IMG/VR virus record: IMGVR_UViG_3300024495_000023
Coordinates: 24,167-88,166 of that record
Reading direction: 5' to 3' (one strand)
Length of the DNA: 64,000 bases
DNA from: a virus
This document shows, one piece after another, positions 8,648 to 17,471 of the stretch. The notes beneath the pieces are model-generated. The model was not told where the DNA came from and did no database searches. It saw nothing but the letters and a program-made list of their open reading frames with translations. The position numbers were made by a program, and so were the translations under genes. Numbering within the stretch: the first letter of the stretch is position 1; each line of letters opens with the position of its first letter.

Positions 8648-9277
8648 TTATTTAAATACGCAACCAGGAAAATCCTCTTCGAACTGTTCAAAATTGATAT
8701 GTCGGAGATTGCCTGTTATATCAGACAGATTCTTAGGGCAGAAAGCATCTTTTTCTGCTACCCTTGTAAATATTACTTTTTGATTTTCCTTGATCACACG
8801 TTCAGTTTGATTGCTCCAGTTGCCAAAATAGGTAGCAGGTTCGCTGCTACACTTGTAATTTGGAGTGTCTGCGTATACATTATTGAATTTTTGATCTATT
8901 CCTTGATAGTCAAAACCCAGAATATAGATGTTGGTTATGCCGTGGCTAGCAGCTAACCAAAGTGCTGTAGGACCTGAGCTCCAACCTTTATGAGGGTTAA
9001 AAAAGTTTATACCCTGCTCATTTAACACTTCTTTATTAGGATTAGTCCATACAGGACGCTTGTATTGATAGCCCGCGGCTACTATTTCTTTGATCATTTT
9101 GACATCTACTGCCACTAGAAAGTCTGGATCAAATTCTCGATATAGTGCGTTACAGCCGTAGATCTTGCCCCATTTTTTCATCTCAGCAAGATTTACACGC
9201 AGTCTACTGCGTCCGTTACCGAGTACAAATGCTGTGTTATTAGGCTGCGGGCTGTTCTGCTTCAGGTTTCTGTCCAT
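8648..9277 (-). CDS. DUF115/glycosyltransferase-like protein in head cluster
   Basis: 209 residues. It has a nucleotide-sugar-like start AFVLGNGRSR (residues about 16-25), then NALYREFDPDFLVAVD, a GPTALWLAASHGITNIYILG segment and GFDYQG. This order (GNGxSR, D-P-D-F..D, SG.TAL..A..G...I.LLGFD) resembles DUF115 and sialyltransferase-related proteins, which handle sugar modification. It overlaps the small gene upstream by 38 bases, with no alternative in-frame Met nearby. T4 has nothing like it between portal and protease. The role, perhaps modification of a virion component or host glycans, is inference. Confidence 0.6.
   Translation of the reverse strand: MDRNLKQNSPQPNNTAFVLGNGRSRLRVNLAEMKKWGKIYGCNALYREFDPDFLVAVDVKMIKEIVAAGYQYKRPVWTNPNKEVLNEQGINFFNPHKGWSSGPTALWLAASHGITNIYILGFDYQGIDQKFNNVYADTPNYKCSSEPATYFGNWSNQTERVIKENQKVIFTRVAEKDAFCPKNLSDITGNLRHINFEQFEEDFPGCVFK
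8649..8656 (-). promoter_or_regulatory. Possible late promoter before core protein gene
   Basis: The minus strand reads TTTAAATA, 7 of 8 to TATAAATA, ending at the stop codon of the 209-residue gene and 95 bases before the acidic core gene. A weaker match (ATTAAATA, 6 of 8) lies at 8591-8598. Either could serve the gp68-21-22-23 block, but TTTAAATAA is also just a Phe-Lys-stop coding end. Confidence 0.3.
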
Positions 9278-9488
9278 ACATCTGCTGTATAAATTCTAGC
9301 TCAGCAGCCTGTTCGAACTGATGGGCTTCGCTTTGCTTGCGAAGCTGATTGATTTGTCGAAGAGTCAATGAAATCTTACGTGTGTCGTCTTTTCTTAAGA
9401 CACTGGTATCAGCACGATTTTCGTAGCGTTTGTCGTCTACGTACTCGTTTTGTTGGTCGTTGAAATAGAAGAATTCGTAAAGTTTCAT
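9240..9488 (-). CDS. Small protein at the gp67 position
   Basis: 82 residues, MKLYEFFYFNDQQNEYVDDK at the N-terminus and a charged helix ISLTLRQINQLRKQSEAHQF then FEQAAELEFIQQMYG. It directly follows the portal gene, where T4 has the prohead core gene 67, and is similar in size to T4 gp67 (80 residues), but I see no clear sequence match. No Shine-Dalgarno sequence precedes ATG 9488, and a late-promoter octamer ends five bases before it, so the message could be nearly leaderless. Core-protein function is inferred from synteny only. Confidence 0.6.
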   Translation of the reverse strand: MKLYEFFYFNDQQNEYVDDKRYENRADTSVLRKDDTRKISLTLRQINQLRKQSEAHQFEQAAELEFIQQMYGQKPEAEQPAA

Positions 9489-9492
9489 CTTG

Positions 9493-9500
9493 TATTTATT
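9493..9500 (-). promoter_or_regulatory. Late promoter octamer abutting a start codon
   Basis: The minus strand reads AATAAATA, the same octamer found upstream of several other units here. With T4 spacing the transcript would begin inside the ATG of the 82-residue gene, giving a leaderless message, or it may serve the genes further down. Confidence 0.4.
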
Positions 9501-11232
9501 AGATAGTCTGCTGAGTCGGTGGTGCTGGCGGTGCTGCTGTAGCTGCTGCTGTTTCTGGTGCTTCTGAGGTTCCTGGTTCAGCAGCCGCTGCCATATCTTC
9601 TGGTGCTTCTGCTGTTTGATCGCCTAGATCGCCTGAAATACCGTCCGGTGTAACTCCTACTCCACGCAATTCTGCTGCTGCGTTTAGAGCTGCTGCTACA
9701 GTAGAACCATTTTCTTCTTTCCACATACGTTCGTTTTCTACGATCTCTTCTTGGCTCAATCCTAAGAAACGTTTCATAGAGAAACGCTTGCTGAGGTAAG
9801 GCACTTCTTGTAAAGCAGCAAACGTCTGTACTCTAGCGTTGTCCAGTTCGCTCTGACGATAAGCTGCGAAGTTTTGTGGAGGATTAAATTTAAGTTCAAA
9901 CAGAGAATTGTCAATATTGATGCCTTGATCTATCAACCATCTCTTGTATTCTAGATCAAACTCTCCGATCATCAGGCTCTGTAGACGTTCGCAATATTTG
10001 TTAAAACGCAGTTCTTGAATGTAGGCTGTGCCTACTTTGCCATCCACATGCTGTGCTTGACTGTCGTCAGGCATGGTTGGCAAGTAGCTGCTAGGTATGC
10101 GCAAAGCACGGAATAGTTTATTAGTAAAGTAGCGTAGATCGTCGATTTCGCCTAGATTAGTACCACCTGGTAGAACATCTACTTTTGATCCTCGACCTTC
10201 TGCGGTCTGGGGAAAGAAGTAGTCTTCAGAGATGCTCAACGGATTATAGCTAGCATCTATGATGTTCTGTCCGCCGCCTGCTTGGCTAGGTATACGACGT
10301 TGATTGATTTCATTTTTCACACGCTCAACAAAGCTCATGGCCATGTGTGCGGGCATGTTACCAACGTCTACATAAAACACACGACGTTCCGGAGCACGTT
10401 GTATACGATAGATAACGATAGCATCTTCAAGCAATTCTTTTTGCTTGTAGACTTTGAATACAGATTCTAACAGGCTGTTGCCAAATGGATAGTTGTTATC
10501 TAGTCCTTCTGATAAGCTGATGTGTATAACATGTTCAGCATCTATAGCGATTTCGTTTTGATTTACGCTGAATCTGCTGCCAGTCTGTGTAGGTGCTGCT
10601 CCTACCATGCCTCTTCCTAGTGCGCCACCGCTGATATAGTTGGCTGTGCCTGCGGGTGTGTTGCTAGTGTTAGGGCTTATGTTTGTAGCTACGAGATGCT
10701 TAAAGTTGAGATTAAAATCTCTAACAACATACTGTTCTGGTTTTTTGCCTTCGCTTTCGTTGACGATGATCTTGGTAACTTTACCTGGATCTACATAAAA
10801 CCATTTTTTAGTTTCTGGATCACGTACAAAGAACGCATCACCGTATTTGAATATATTTCTAATGATCCTAAACAGTCTAGTATCGAACTGATTCTGTTTG
10901 TGCCATTTTTGTAAACTGTCTTTTAATATCTTGACTTCAGTGGCTGTAGGTGTGCCTTTAAACTGGAATTGGAATCCTGTATAGTTGTCTCTGTTGTCCT
11001 GCGTACAAAACTCTGCTAGAATATCTAACGCTGCGTTGACTTCTGAATCCATGTCCATAGTGTCATATTGCATATAACGTTCTGTACGATTAGGTGTACC
11101 TGCGTAGACGTCGGGCAGGTAAGAACTATAATTTACTTTGGCTGGACCCGGACGAGAACCATTGCCCAGTGGGCTGAATGTCCCTGTTTGCGCTCCAACT
11201 GTAACGGGTGTAAAATATTTTTTCCAGCTCAC
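9499..11232 (-). CDS. 20: Portal vertex protein gp20
   Basis: 577 residues, T4 gp20 family: the dodecameric portal through which DNA is packaged and to which the neck attaches. Recognised by MDMDSEVNAALDILAEFCTQ, NIFKYGDAFFVRDPETKKWF, RIQRAPERRVFYVDVGNMP, and LPGGTNLGEIDDLRYFTNKL, all core portal segments. T4 gp20 is 524 residues; the extra length is an Ala/Pro/Glu-rich tail. I choose GTG at 11232 because a GGAG site sits 7 bases upstream; a TTG at 11244 would place the start upstream of that site. The upstream gene stops at 11245. It begins the T4-like 20-(core)-21-22-23 order. Confidence 0.94.
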   Translation of the reverse strand: MSWKKYFTPVTVGAQTGTFSPLGNGSRPGPAKVNYSSYLPDVYAGTPNRTERYMQYDTMDMDSEVNAALDILAEFCTQDNRDNYTGFQFQFKGTPTATEVKILKDSLQKWHKQNQFDTRLFRIIRNIFKYGDAFFVRDPETKKWFYVDPGKVTKIIVNESEGKKPEQYVVRDFNLNFKHLVATNISPNTSNTPAGTANYISGGALGRGMVGAAPTQTGSRFSVNQNEIAIDAEHVIHISLSEGLDNNYPFGNSLLESVFKVYKQKELLEDAIVIYRIQRAPERRVFYVDVGNMPAHMAMSFVERVKNEINQRRIPSQAGGGQNIIDASYNPLSISEDYFFPQTAEGRGSKVDVLPGGTNLGEIDDLRYFTNKLFRALRIPSSYLPTMPDDSQAQHVDGKVGTAYIQELRFNKYCERLQSLMIGEFDLEYKRWLIDQGINIDNSLFELKFNPPQNFAAYRQSELDNARVQTFAALQEVPYLSKRFSMKRFLGLSQEEIVENERMWKEENGSTVAAALNAAAELRGVGVTPDGISGDLGDQTAEAPEDMAAAAEPGTSEAPETAAATAAPPAPPTQQTI

Positions 11233-11244
11233 TGTATTCTCCAA

Positions 11245-13926
11245 TTATGCCATGTAAGGCATTTTAACTCCTTTTTGAACATGTGCTTTGTTTTGATCTA
11301 TATATAGTTCTTGTCTGGCTATTTCTAGAAGATTGGCCATATTAGTATTTAAACTAGAAATGAATTGTACCATCTCGATTTGATCTTTGCTATTAACTAT
11401 TCCTTCCAGCTGTTGAGGTGTAACTACAGCTTCTCTGCCATGTAGAATCGCTTTTGTACCTGCTCCAAATTCTTCAAACAGCTTGCCTGTAGCACCTAGA
11501 GATCCATACGCACGAGAAGCGGGCGGTGCTCCCGGAGCTGCTCGAGTCGATGCTGCTGGATTATTTGCTTTTGGTCCTTCACCTGGAAAAAATATTCTAG
11601 GATCAAACGTCCTTTCATTTTCTGGTTTTCCTCTAAATCCTTGTACTTGTACAGTATTAGGTGTTAGATAACTAAACCAAGACCCTGTTAACAGGTTGTT
11701 TGGTCCTATACCTATAGTCTGTCCAGCAGTTACTGGTTTTCCTCGTATAGCATCAAAAATAGCTTTACTTTTTTCTTTATCAAATCCCGAAATCCTTAGA
11801 GTTATACCTTCTCCGGAATTAGCTTTTTCATCCCATAATTCTACAATTTGTTTTTCGATGTCAGCTACAGTGATCAAACCATTAAATGGAGCACCAAATG
11901 GTTCATGACCTTTAGCGAATTCCCATCTTCTTGTGGAATTTTCTAATGGAACCGTAGCAGATCCAAACTCAGAAGCGCCGGGCACCACCAGTTCTCTAGT
12001 TTGATCTTGTGTAAGATATGTACCGGTCATCTTGCCACCAGCAGACGGAGCGACAAATTGTTGAGTATTAACACCAATAGTGTTAGCTATTGTCATAGTT
12101 TCTGATTCAGTTGATGCGTCTGGTGCTATCACAGAACCAGCATCTCTTTGTATTGTTGTAGCTCCTCCAGAAGAAGTCATGCCGCCTCCGGCTGCTGCTC
12201 TTCCTAACGCATTTTTCATTTGAGCTCTTCGTAAATTATCGTCATATTTTCCTAAAAATAAACTTACGACACTGTCTGGAGCTCCTTGGGCTACAAGAAA
12301 ATCAGATATAAGCCTTTTTATTTCTACATACATCAATCTTGCCCAGCCTTCGAGATGTACAAATATCTTGTTCCTGCCTTCTTCGCTAAACATATTATCA
12401 TATACAGCAGTCATAGCGGGCATAGCAACATCTTTGATCCATTTAGAAAGATCTTCACCTGCTTGTTTTAATAAAGCAGGTAGAGGTTTTAATGCTTCTC
12501 CCATACCTTTTAATACAGGTATCAATGTGTCAAAAAAGTTTTTCCTAGCATCTTTGAATGCTAAACTAAATGTATCTAGGATTTTTGTTATACCTTCGTA
12601 TTTGTTTTTTTTATTTCTACTGTCTTCTATAGCTTTCCTAAGTTCAGCATCAGTCATCTTGCTGATATCACCAAAACTAAGAAGATCTTGTAACATTTTA
12701 GTCATGCCAGGGCCTAATTGTCGTTGACCTTCAGCTGTGGCCAGTGTGGCCATAAAGAACGACCTGTTGTTTTTAAAATGCTGTAATCCTACTCGATACA
12801 ATTTAAAAGTTCTTTCAGATTCACCTTTGTTGTATTCTTCTTCGGTTACATTATGATCTCTAGCCTGTCTTAGATCTTCTTCTAGAACCTGTCTCATACC
12901 CTGTGCTAATCCCAATATTTGGAAAGCACCTTGCGTGACTGGTGTAGTGTTTGCCGCCTGTGCTTTGTGTAAGTCGGCACCTTGGTCTCCAAACAGAGCT
13001 ATCATCCTAGTCAGTCTAGTTCTCATCTTGCCTTGTTCTTGTGGATCTAATTTTGCCAATGATCTTTGATAGATCACATCTTGTTCAACTGCTGCTACTT
13101 TTTGAGCTAGAGATTTTCTGTCAACTCCTGACATAGATGCTAGCGCATCTAGGTTTTCTATATAACCAACAAACGCTTTGTTAAGATTAGCTGTCCTCTG
13201 TGTATTTTCTTGATTGCCCTGATTGGTCATTATCAACCATTTAGCAAACATATCTCCAGATTCTTCTTGATTTATTCCCAGCTGTAACAGTCTTTCTCTA
13301 GCACCACTAGTTCCATTATATAGATTTTCAAAACTCATAGATAGGCGTTCAGCGCCTGATCTAACATCTCCAGATAATAGAGATAACCCTTGAGCATTAG
13401 AAACTACCAGATTAGCAAATTCATCTAAATCCATCCTGGCATTAGCAGCAGCATGACGTAGAGCCAACGCACTATTACCAAAGTTAGCACCAACAGCAGA
13501 AGTCTTTTTAAGAGTCGAGTTCCAACCTTCTACTACCGCTGTGGTCATCACAAATATATCAAGGAAACCTCCAACTAGCCCGCCAACTAACGGAACTTTC
13601 TTGATAAAAGTATCGTTCATTACTCTGGCAAAATCACTAAAAGTATTAGTGTTTCTGTCCATAGCACCTTTGAACATGTCTACGCTTTTTTTGATAGCAT
13701 TAGCAGCTTTGCTGTCTAATTTTGATATAGAATCCGCTATTTCGCTTGAGCTTTTTTCGTAAGCTGCGGCAGCACCGGCAGTGCTTCCTCTGTTAGTTTC
13801 TCCACCTGAATTTTTGTCAAGTTTCTGTATAGCTTTAAGAAGTTCTTGTAAGCTGGCTTCAGAAACTGCGTTGTCTATAACGCCTCTGGTTCCTGATATG
13901 ATTATTTCTACATTGCTATTAGGCAT
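11245..13926 (-). CDS. Tape-measure-like virion protein with degenerate M23-like domain
   Basis: 893 residues. The N-terminus (VEIIISGTRGVIDNAVSEAS, LQELLKAIQKLDKN) and the C-terminus (GKLFEEFGAGTKAILHGREA, VVTPQQLEGIV) both match the next upstream gene, so the two are paralogues. The middle is long helix with hydrophobic stretches (VGGLVGGFLDIFVMTTAVVE), like tail tape-measure proteins. Residues about 670-750 (GHEPFGAPFNGLITV, KPVTAGQTIGIGPNN) follow the M23 endopeptidase pattern, but the catalytic HxH is replaced by a SWFSYL segment, so it is probably inactive. It overlaps its upstream partner by 8 bases. T4 gp29 is the functional analogue I would suggest. Confidence 0.7.
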   Translation of the reverse strand: MPNSNVEIIISGTRGVIDNAVSEASLQELLKAIQKLDKNSGGETNRGSTAGAAAAYEKSSSEIADSISKLDSKAANAIKKSVDMFKGAMDRNTNTFSDFARVMNDTFIKKVPLVGGLVGGFLDIFVMTTAVVEGWNSTLKKTSAVGANFGNSALALRHAAANARMDLDEFANLVVSNAQGLSLLSGDVRSGAERLSMSFENLYNGTSGARERLLQLGINQEESGDMFAKWLIMTNQGNQENTQRTANLNKAFVGYIENLDALASMSGVDRKSLAQKVAAVEQDVIYQRSLAKLDPQEQGKMRTRLTRMIALFGDQGADLHKAQAANTTPVTQGAFQILGLAQGMRQVLEEDLRQARDHNVTEEEYNKGESERTFKLYRVGLQHFKNNRSFFMATLATAEGQRQLGPGMTKMLQDLLSFGDISKMTDAELRKAIEDSRNKKNKYEGITKILDTFSLAFKDARKNFFDTLIPVLKGMGEALKPLPALLKQAGEDLSKWIKDVAMPAMTAVYDNMFSEEGRNKIFVHLEGWARLMYVEIKRLISDFLVAQGAPDSVVSLFLGKYDDNLRRAQMKNALGRAAAGGGMTSSGGATTIQRDAGSVIAPDASTESETMTIANTIGVNTQQFVAPSAGGKMTGTYLTQDQTRELVVPGASEFGSATVPLENSTRRWEFAKGHEPFGAPFNGLITVADIEKQIVELWDEKANSGEGITLRISGFDKEKSKAIFDAIRGKPVTAGQTIGIGPNNLLTGSWFSYLTPNTVQVQGFRGKPENERTFDPRIFFPGEGPKANNPAASTRAAPGAPPASRAYGSLGATGKLFEEFGAGTKAILHGREAVVTPQQLEGIVNSKDQIEMVQFISSLNTNMANLLEIARQELYIDQNKAHVQKGVKMPYMA

Positions 13927-16429
13927 AGATCATATTACCTGATTGATGTCTTAAAGTTTCTAGGTGAGATTTATTAATGTCTATTTTTTCTTTATAGATG
14001 CTGATAAGAGTGTTCATCTTAGAATTTAGATCATTGATCATTTCTCCTACATTAACCTTGCCGCCTGTTGAGATTATATCTTCCATCTGGCTAGGTGTGA
14101 TAACAGCTTCTCGTCCGTGTAGTTCGACAGGAGTTCCTGCTCCAAACTCTCCAAACAATTTTCCCATAGTACCTAAGGTACCAGTACTCATTCCTTTAAA
14201 TTGCCAATGCCATGGTTCGTATGGTTGTTGTAAAGGCCCTTCCCATCCAAATCTAGTAGCATTCCTTTTTAGCCAATCAAAAACTTTAGGATCACGTACA
14301 TTGATATCTGTTGCTAATCCCCAACCATGTTTAGAAAATCCTGGTCGAGCAGCCAGTGTGGGTTTTCTATTTTTAACGTCTACTTGTTCTGCGAATGTTC
14401 TATATGAATCAGTTACATTTAGATTGATACCTTCTCGACGAGCAGCATCAGCCATGGCTATAAAAGCTCTAGCCGCGCTTGGTTGTAATCTATGACGTCC
14501 TTGTCCTATGCTAGCTAATGCGCTGTCTGGTAGTCGACCGTTGCTGCCGTCGGTCATGTTTTCCTGAGGACCATAAGTATAACCTTGTGGAGCAGGTCCA
14601 GGTCCTCCGGGAATAGGAGCACCGCCGCCAGCGGCTGCTTCACGTGCTTCTCTTCTTTGTGTTTCTAATGCCGCAGCATAACCACGTCTTGCTGCGTCAG
14701 CTATCGGTGTTGCTGGTTTAGGAATAGCTGCTAGATCACGTTCTTTCTGTTTGAGTACTTCTTCTAATTCTTGTTTTAGTTGATTATCTGCTTCAGGACT
14801 TTCAAAGGCTTTCCTTATAGCATATCTTAGATAAGCAGTTATAGTGCTAAACCATGATTCGATCTTGACATTCCATCTTTTCCACCCATTAGCATCTGTA
14901 AGTTCTTCAAAAAATCCTACAGCATCGGGTAGATACTCACCTACCCATCGGCCTAGTGTCGTGCCCATTTCTTTCATCTTGTCAGCTACACCAGCTTTGA
15001 TCAATTCGCTACCTATACCTTCTAATATCGGCAATAGCACATCTATCACTTTTGTCTGGAAGTCGTGTGCGCTGAGTCCAAACGCATTTAATATCCTAGT
15101 TAATGGATCACCTTCTTTATTTTGATTTTCAAGCTGTAACAAGAATCCTTCTATCTCATCTACAGATTTCATGTTCGCAATTTTTAGAGTAGTCCTGTTT
15201 AATGCTTCCGTGGACTGCCCTATTTCTTTCATGCCAGGCGCACCACTGGCTATCATAGAATAAAGTGCGTCATTGGCTTTACCTAGTCTAGCAGATTGGA
15301 ATAGACTTTCGGCTCTGCTTCTTCTCATACGCTTGCCGTATTCTTCTTCATCTAGTCCTGATTTAGCTAGAGCTTGTCCTCGTCTTGCTTCTGCTACCAG
15401 TTGAGGATTTAGTGTCATTAACAATTGAGCAGCATCAGTCTGTGGTGCTACTCCTAGATACAGTGCTCTAAACAGTTCAGCTCCAGTTTCGCCATACATG
15501 CTTTGGAAATAGGTCATCTGTTGCATGATACGGTTTCTAGCTTCAGGAGCCAAGCTGTTTAATTTTAATTGGAAAGCTGCGTTTTGACTTTCTTTTTCAG
15601 CTTTTGCCTGTAGATCCTCTACGCTTTCTCCAGTCATCCTAGAAATCAACATGATGTTTTTCATGTAACTTTCAAAGGCTTGGGCTGCTGCTGGTCCTTG
15701 TATCCTATTGTCTCTCACACCTCGGTTGACCATGGTATACCAAGAGGTCATGTTGTCTGCTAGTTGGTCAACAGTTCTGCCCAAGTTAAGCATCCTTTCA
15801 CCAACACCGCCTGAACCTTTATAAACTTCTCGAGAAAAATCTGAAACTTCTCTCGCACCTTCAGTGACTCCTCGTCCTAGCATAGCAAAATCTTTGCTGC
15901 GTTTAGCTATTAATTGACTAAGTCCGTCCATGTCTAGGTAAAGACCGGCTGCTACTGATCTCATTTCCATGATGCTGTTGTTAAAATTAGCACCATATGA
16001 CGATGATTTTTTAAGATTATCGTTCCAACCTTCTAGTACTTTAACACCTTGGACAAACACATCTCCTAGAGCACCAAGTGTTTCTCCAACGAAAGGCAAA
16101 TTCTTGATCAGTCCATTATTCAGCGCCGCTGAATATTCACTCATCTTGTCGCTGCCGCTGGCTATCATGCCAGCGAGATTAGTAGTAGTTCCTGCTAAAG
16201 CACCTATGCCTTTAGCTAGTTTTTTACCCCATTCAGATTTGGCTTTATCAGTATTGTCTGCTCTGTTAGCAGCACCACCGCCTCCACCGCCACCAGAACT
16301 GCCGCCCATGGATTTGTTGATAGAATTGACCGATTTGATAATTTCCTGTAAGGTAGCTTCGCTGGCAGCGTTTTCAATAACGACACCGTCTAGTTCACCA
16401 CCCAGGATTTGTACTTTTTGTATGGCCAT
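13919..16429 (-). CDS. Tape-measure-like virion protein with M15 peptidase domain
   Basis: 836 residues from ATG 16429, which has an AGGAAAG site before it; a TTG at 16441 is less likely. The N-terminus (VQILGGELDGVVIENAASEA) and C-terminus (GKLFGEFGAGTPVELHGREA) match the 893-residue paralogue downstream. The central region is helical with a hydrophobic patch (NLPFVGETLGALGDVFVQGV). Residues about 640-745 form an M15 D-Ala-D-Ala carboxypeptidase/L,D-type peptidase domain: zinc ligands in SKHGWGLATD (His701, Asp708) and EPWHWQF (His741), with catalytic Glu738. This would open the cell wall during injection, a job done in T4 by the gp5 lysozyme. Tape-measure role is inferred; the peptidase motif is clear. 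Confidence 0.75.
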   Translation of the reverse strand: MAIQKVQILGGELDGVVIENAASEATLQEIIKSVNSINKSMGGSSGGGGGGGAANRADNTDKAKSEWGKKLAKGIGALAGTTTNLAGMIASGSDKMSEYSAALNNGLIKNLPFVGETLGALGDVFVQGVKVLEGWNDNLKKSSSYGANFNNSIMEMRSVAAGLYLDMDGLSQLIAKRSKDFAMLGRGVTEGAREVSDFSREVYKGSGGVGERMLNLGRTVDQLADNMTSWYTMVNRGVRDNRIQGPAAAQAFESYMKNIMLISRMTGESVEDLQAKAEKESQNAAFQLKLNSLAPEARNRIMQQMTYFQSMYGETGAELFRALYLGVAPQTDAAQLLMTLNPQLVAEARRGQALAKSGLDEEEYGKRMRRSRAESLFQSARLGKANDALYSMIASGAPGMKEIGQSTEALNRTTLKIANMKSVDEIEGFLLQLENQNKEGDPLTRILNAFGLSAHDFQTKVIDVLLPILEGIGSELIKAGVADKMKEMGTTLGRWVGEYLPDAVGFFEELTDANGWKRWNVKIESWFSTITAYLRYAIRKAFESPEADNQLKQELEEVLKQKERDLAAIPKPATPIADAARRGYAAALETQRREAREAAAGGGAPIPGGPGPAPQGYTYGPQENMTDGSNGRLPDSALASIGQGRHRLQPSAARAFIAMADAARREGINLNVTDSYRTFAEQVDVKNRKPTLAARPGFSKHGWGLATDINVRDPKVFDWLKRNATRFGWEGPLQQPYEPWHWQFKGMSTGTLGTMGKLFGEFGAGTPVELHGREAVITPSQMEDIISTGGKVNVGEMINDLNSKMNTLISIYKEKIDINKSHLETLRHQSGNMIYA

Positions 16430-16467
16430 CTTTCCTACCAATTATGAAAATGCCAGAAATCTACGCA

Positions 16468-16475
16468 TATAAATA
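16468..16475 (+). promoter_or_regulatory. Late promoter for gp26 (consensus TATAAATA)
   Basis: Exact TATAAATA on the plus strand, 33 bases before the gp26 ATG, predicted start near 16481. It faces the minus-strand octamer at 16490-16497. Confidence 0.75.
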
Positions 16476-16489
16476 TCTGAACACTATTA

Positions 16490-16497
16490 TATTTATA
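16490..16497 (-). promoter_or_regulatory. Late promoter for tape-measure/portal operon
   Basis: Exact TATAAATA on the minus strand, predicted start near 16484, leading into the 836-residue tape-measure-like gene (ATG 16429) and on to the portal and head genes. It lies downstream of, and faces, the plus-strand promoter at 16468-16475. Confidence 0.75.
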
Positions 16498-16507
16498 GGT
16501 ATAGAAA

Positions 16508-17413
16508 ATGGCAGAATTTATCAACAACTTAAACCCAACATCTGCGCAGCCAGCACCTGCTGTGAAAACAGATAAAAATCCTCTAGCAGCATTTTTTCGA
16601 CAGCCCAAAATTTGGATTTCGCTGCCTAGCAAAGGAGAGTTTTACCCAGAAGGTGCTTTAGAAAAAACTATCAACAACGAGTATCCTGTGTTTGCTATGA
16701 CAGCTCGAGATGAACTGTTGTTTAAAACACCAGATGCGCTGATGAACGGTGCTGCTACTGTAGAAGTTATACGTAGCTGTGTACCTAACATCAAAGATGG
16801 TTGGGCAGTGCCTAGCTTAGATGTTGATGCTATCTTAGTAGCTATCCGTATCGCTACCTACGGCGAAGAAATGGATGTCACCGCAGGTTGTCCTAAATGC
16901 GAAACTGTAAATGATCTAGCTGTTGATCTAAGGAATGTGTTAGATAGTCTTAACAAAGTAAATTTCAATAAAACTGTCGAGATAGGCGATAGTATGTTGG
17001 TTCATCTACGTCCTATGGACTACAATCAATTGACCAAAGTCAGCTTAAAAGCATTTGAACACCAGCGTATATTTTCTATCATCAATGATGATCGTATCGA
17101 GGAACAGGAAAAAGTTAGGATGTTCCAAGAAAGTTTTGTCAAGCTCACTGATTTGACTATCGATTCTGCTGTTAATTGTATTAGTAAGATCGAAAGTACA
17201 GAAGGTAGCACAGATAATCCAGAGTTTATCAGAGAATTTTTAACCAACGCTGATAAATCTATATTCCAATCTATCACTGATGCTGTAAACAAAAGCAAAG
17301 AAAGCGGAACTATGAGCTCATTTAAAGCCAAATGTTCCAAATGCGAGCACGAATGGTCCGTAGATCTTAACATGGACAGCTCGGATTTTTTCGGTTCAGG
17401 CTTTCGTCGTTAA
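16508..17413 (+). CDS. 26: Baseplate hub / tail-assembly protein gp26-like
   Basis: 301 residues, T4 gp26 (T4 baseplate) family. The core KIWISLPSKGEFYPEGAL near residue 35 and FAMTARDELLFKTPDALMNG are typical, as is IRSCVPNIKDGW. Two Cys pairs, C128xxC131 (CPKC) and C276xxC279 (CSKC), probably form one zinc ribbon. T4 gp26 is shorter (208). An AGG site lies 8 bases before the ATG and a consensus late promoter 33 bases before. Sixteen residues after the last Cys the gene passes over a slippery heptamer and then stops, while the -1 frame stays open (see 17386-17471), so a longer fusion product is likely. Confidence 0.85.
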   Translation: MAEFINNLNPTSAQPAPAVKTDKNPLAAFFRQPKIWISLPSKGEFYPEGALEKTINNEYPVFAMTARDELLFKTPDALMNGAATVEVIRSCVPNIKDGWAVPSLDVDAILVAIRIATYGEEMDVTAGCPKCETVNDLAVDLRNVLDSLNKVNFNKTVEIGDSMLVHLRPMDYNQLTKVSLKAFEHQRIFSIINDDRIEEQEKVRMFQESFVKLTDLTIDSAVNCISKIESTEGSTDNPEFIREFLTNADKSIFQSITDAVNKSKESGTMSSFKAKCSKCEHEWSVDLNMDSSDFFGSGFRR

Positions 17414-17471
17414 CGATTGATGAAATCCTGGCTGAGACGAAAGCCCTTGACGAACAGGCCAAAGACGTTAA
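17386..17471 (+). promoter_or_regulatory. Programmed -1 ribosomal frameshift signal
   Basis: In the gp26 frame (GAT TTT TTC) the heptamer T TTT TTC at 17386-17392 fits the X XXY YYZ rule. After a 6-base spacer comes a perfect 10-bp stem GGCTTTCGTC/GACGAAAGCC (17399-17408 with 17436-17445) with a 27-base loop. Loop bases TTAACG (17410-17415) can pair with CGTTAA (17466-17471), giving a possible pseudoknot. The gp26 stop (17411) lies inside the loop. Slippage gives a fusion of 295 + 76 = 371 residues. Confidence 0.75.

Noticed and set aside
13998-14495. 165-residue plus-strand frame opposite the M15 domain
   Set aside because: Antisense to a strongly supported gene, no family features and no promoter.
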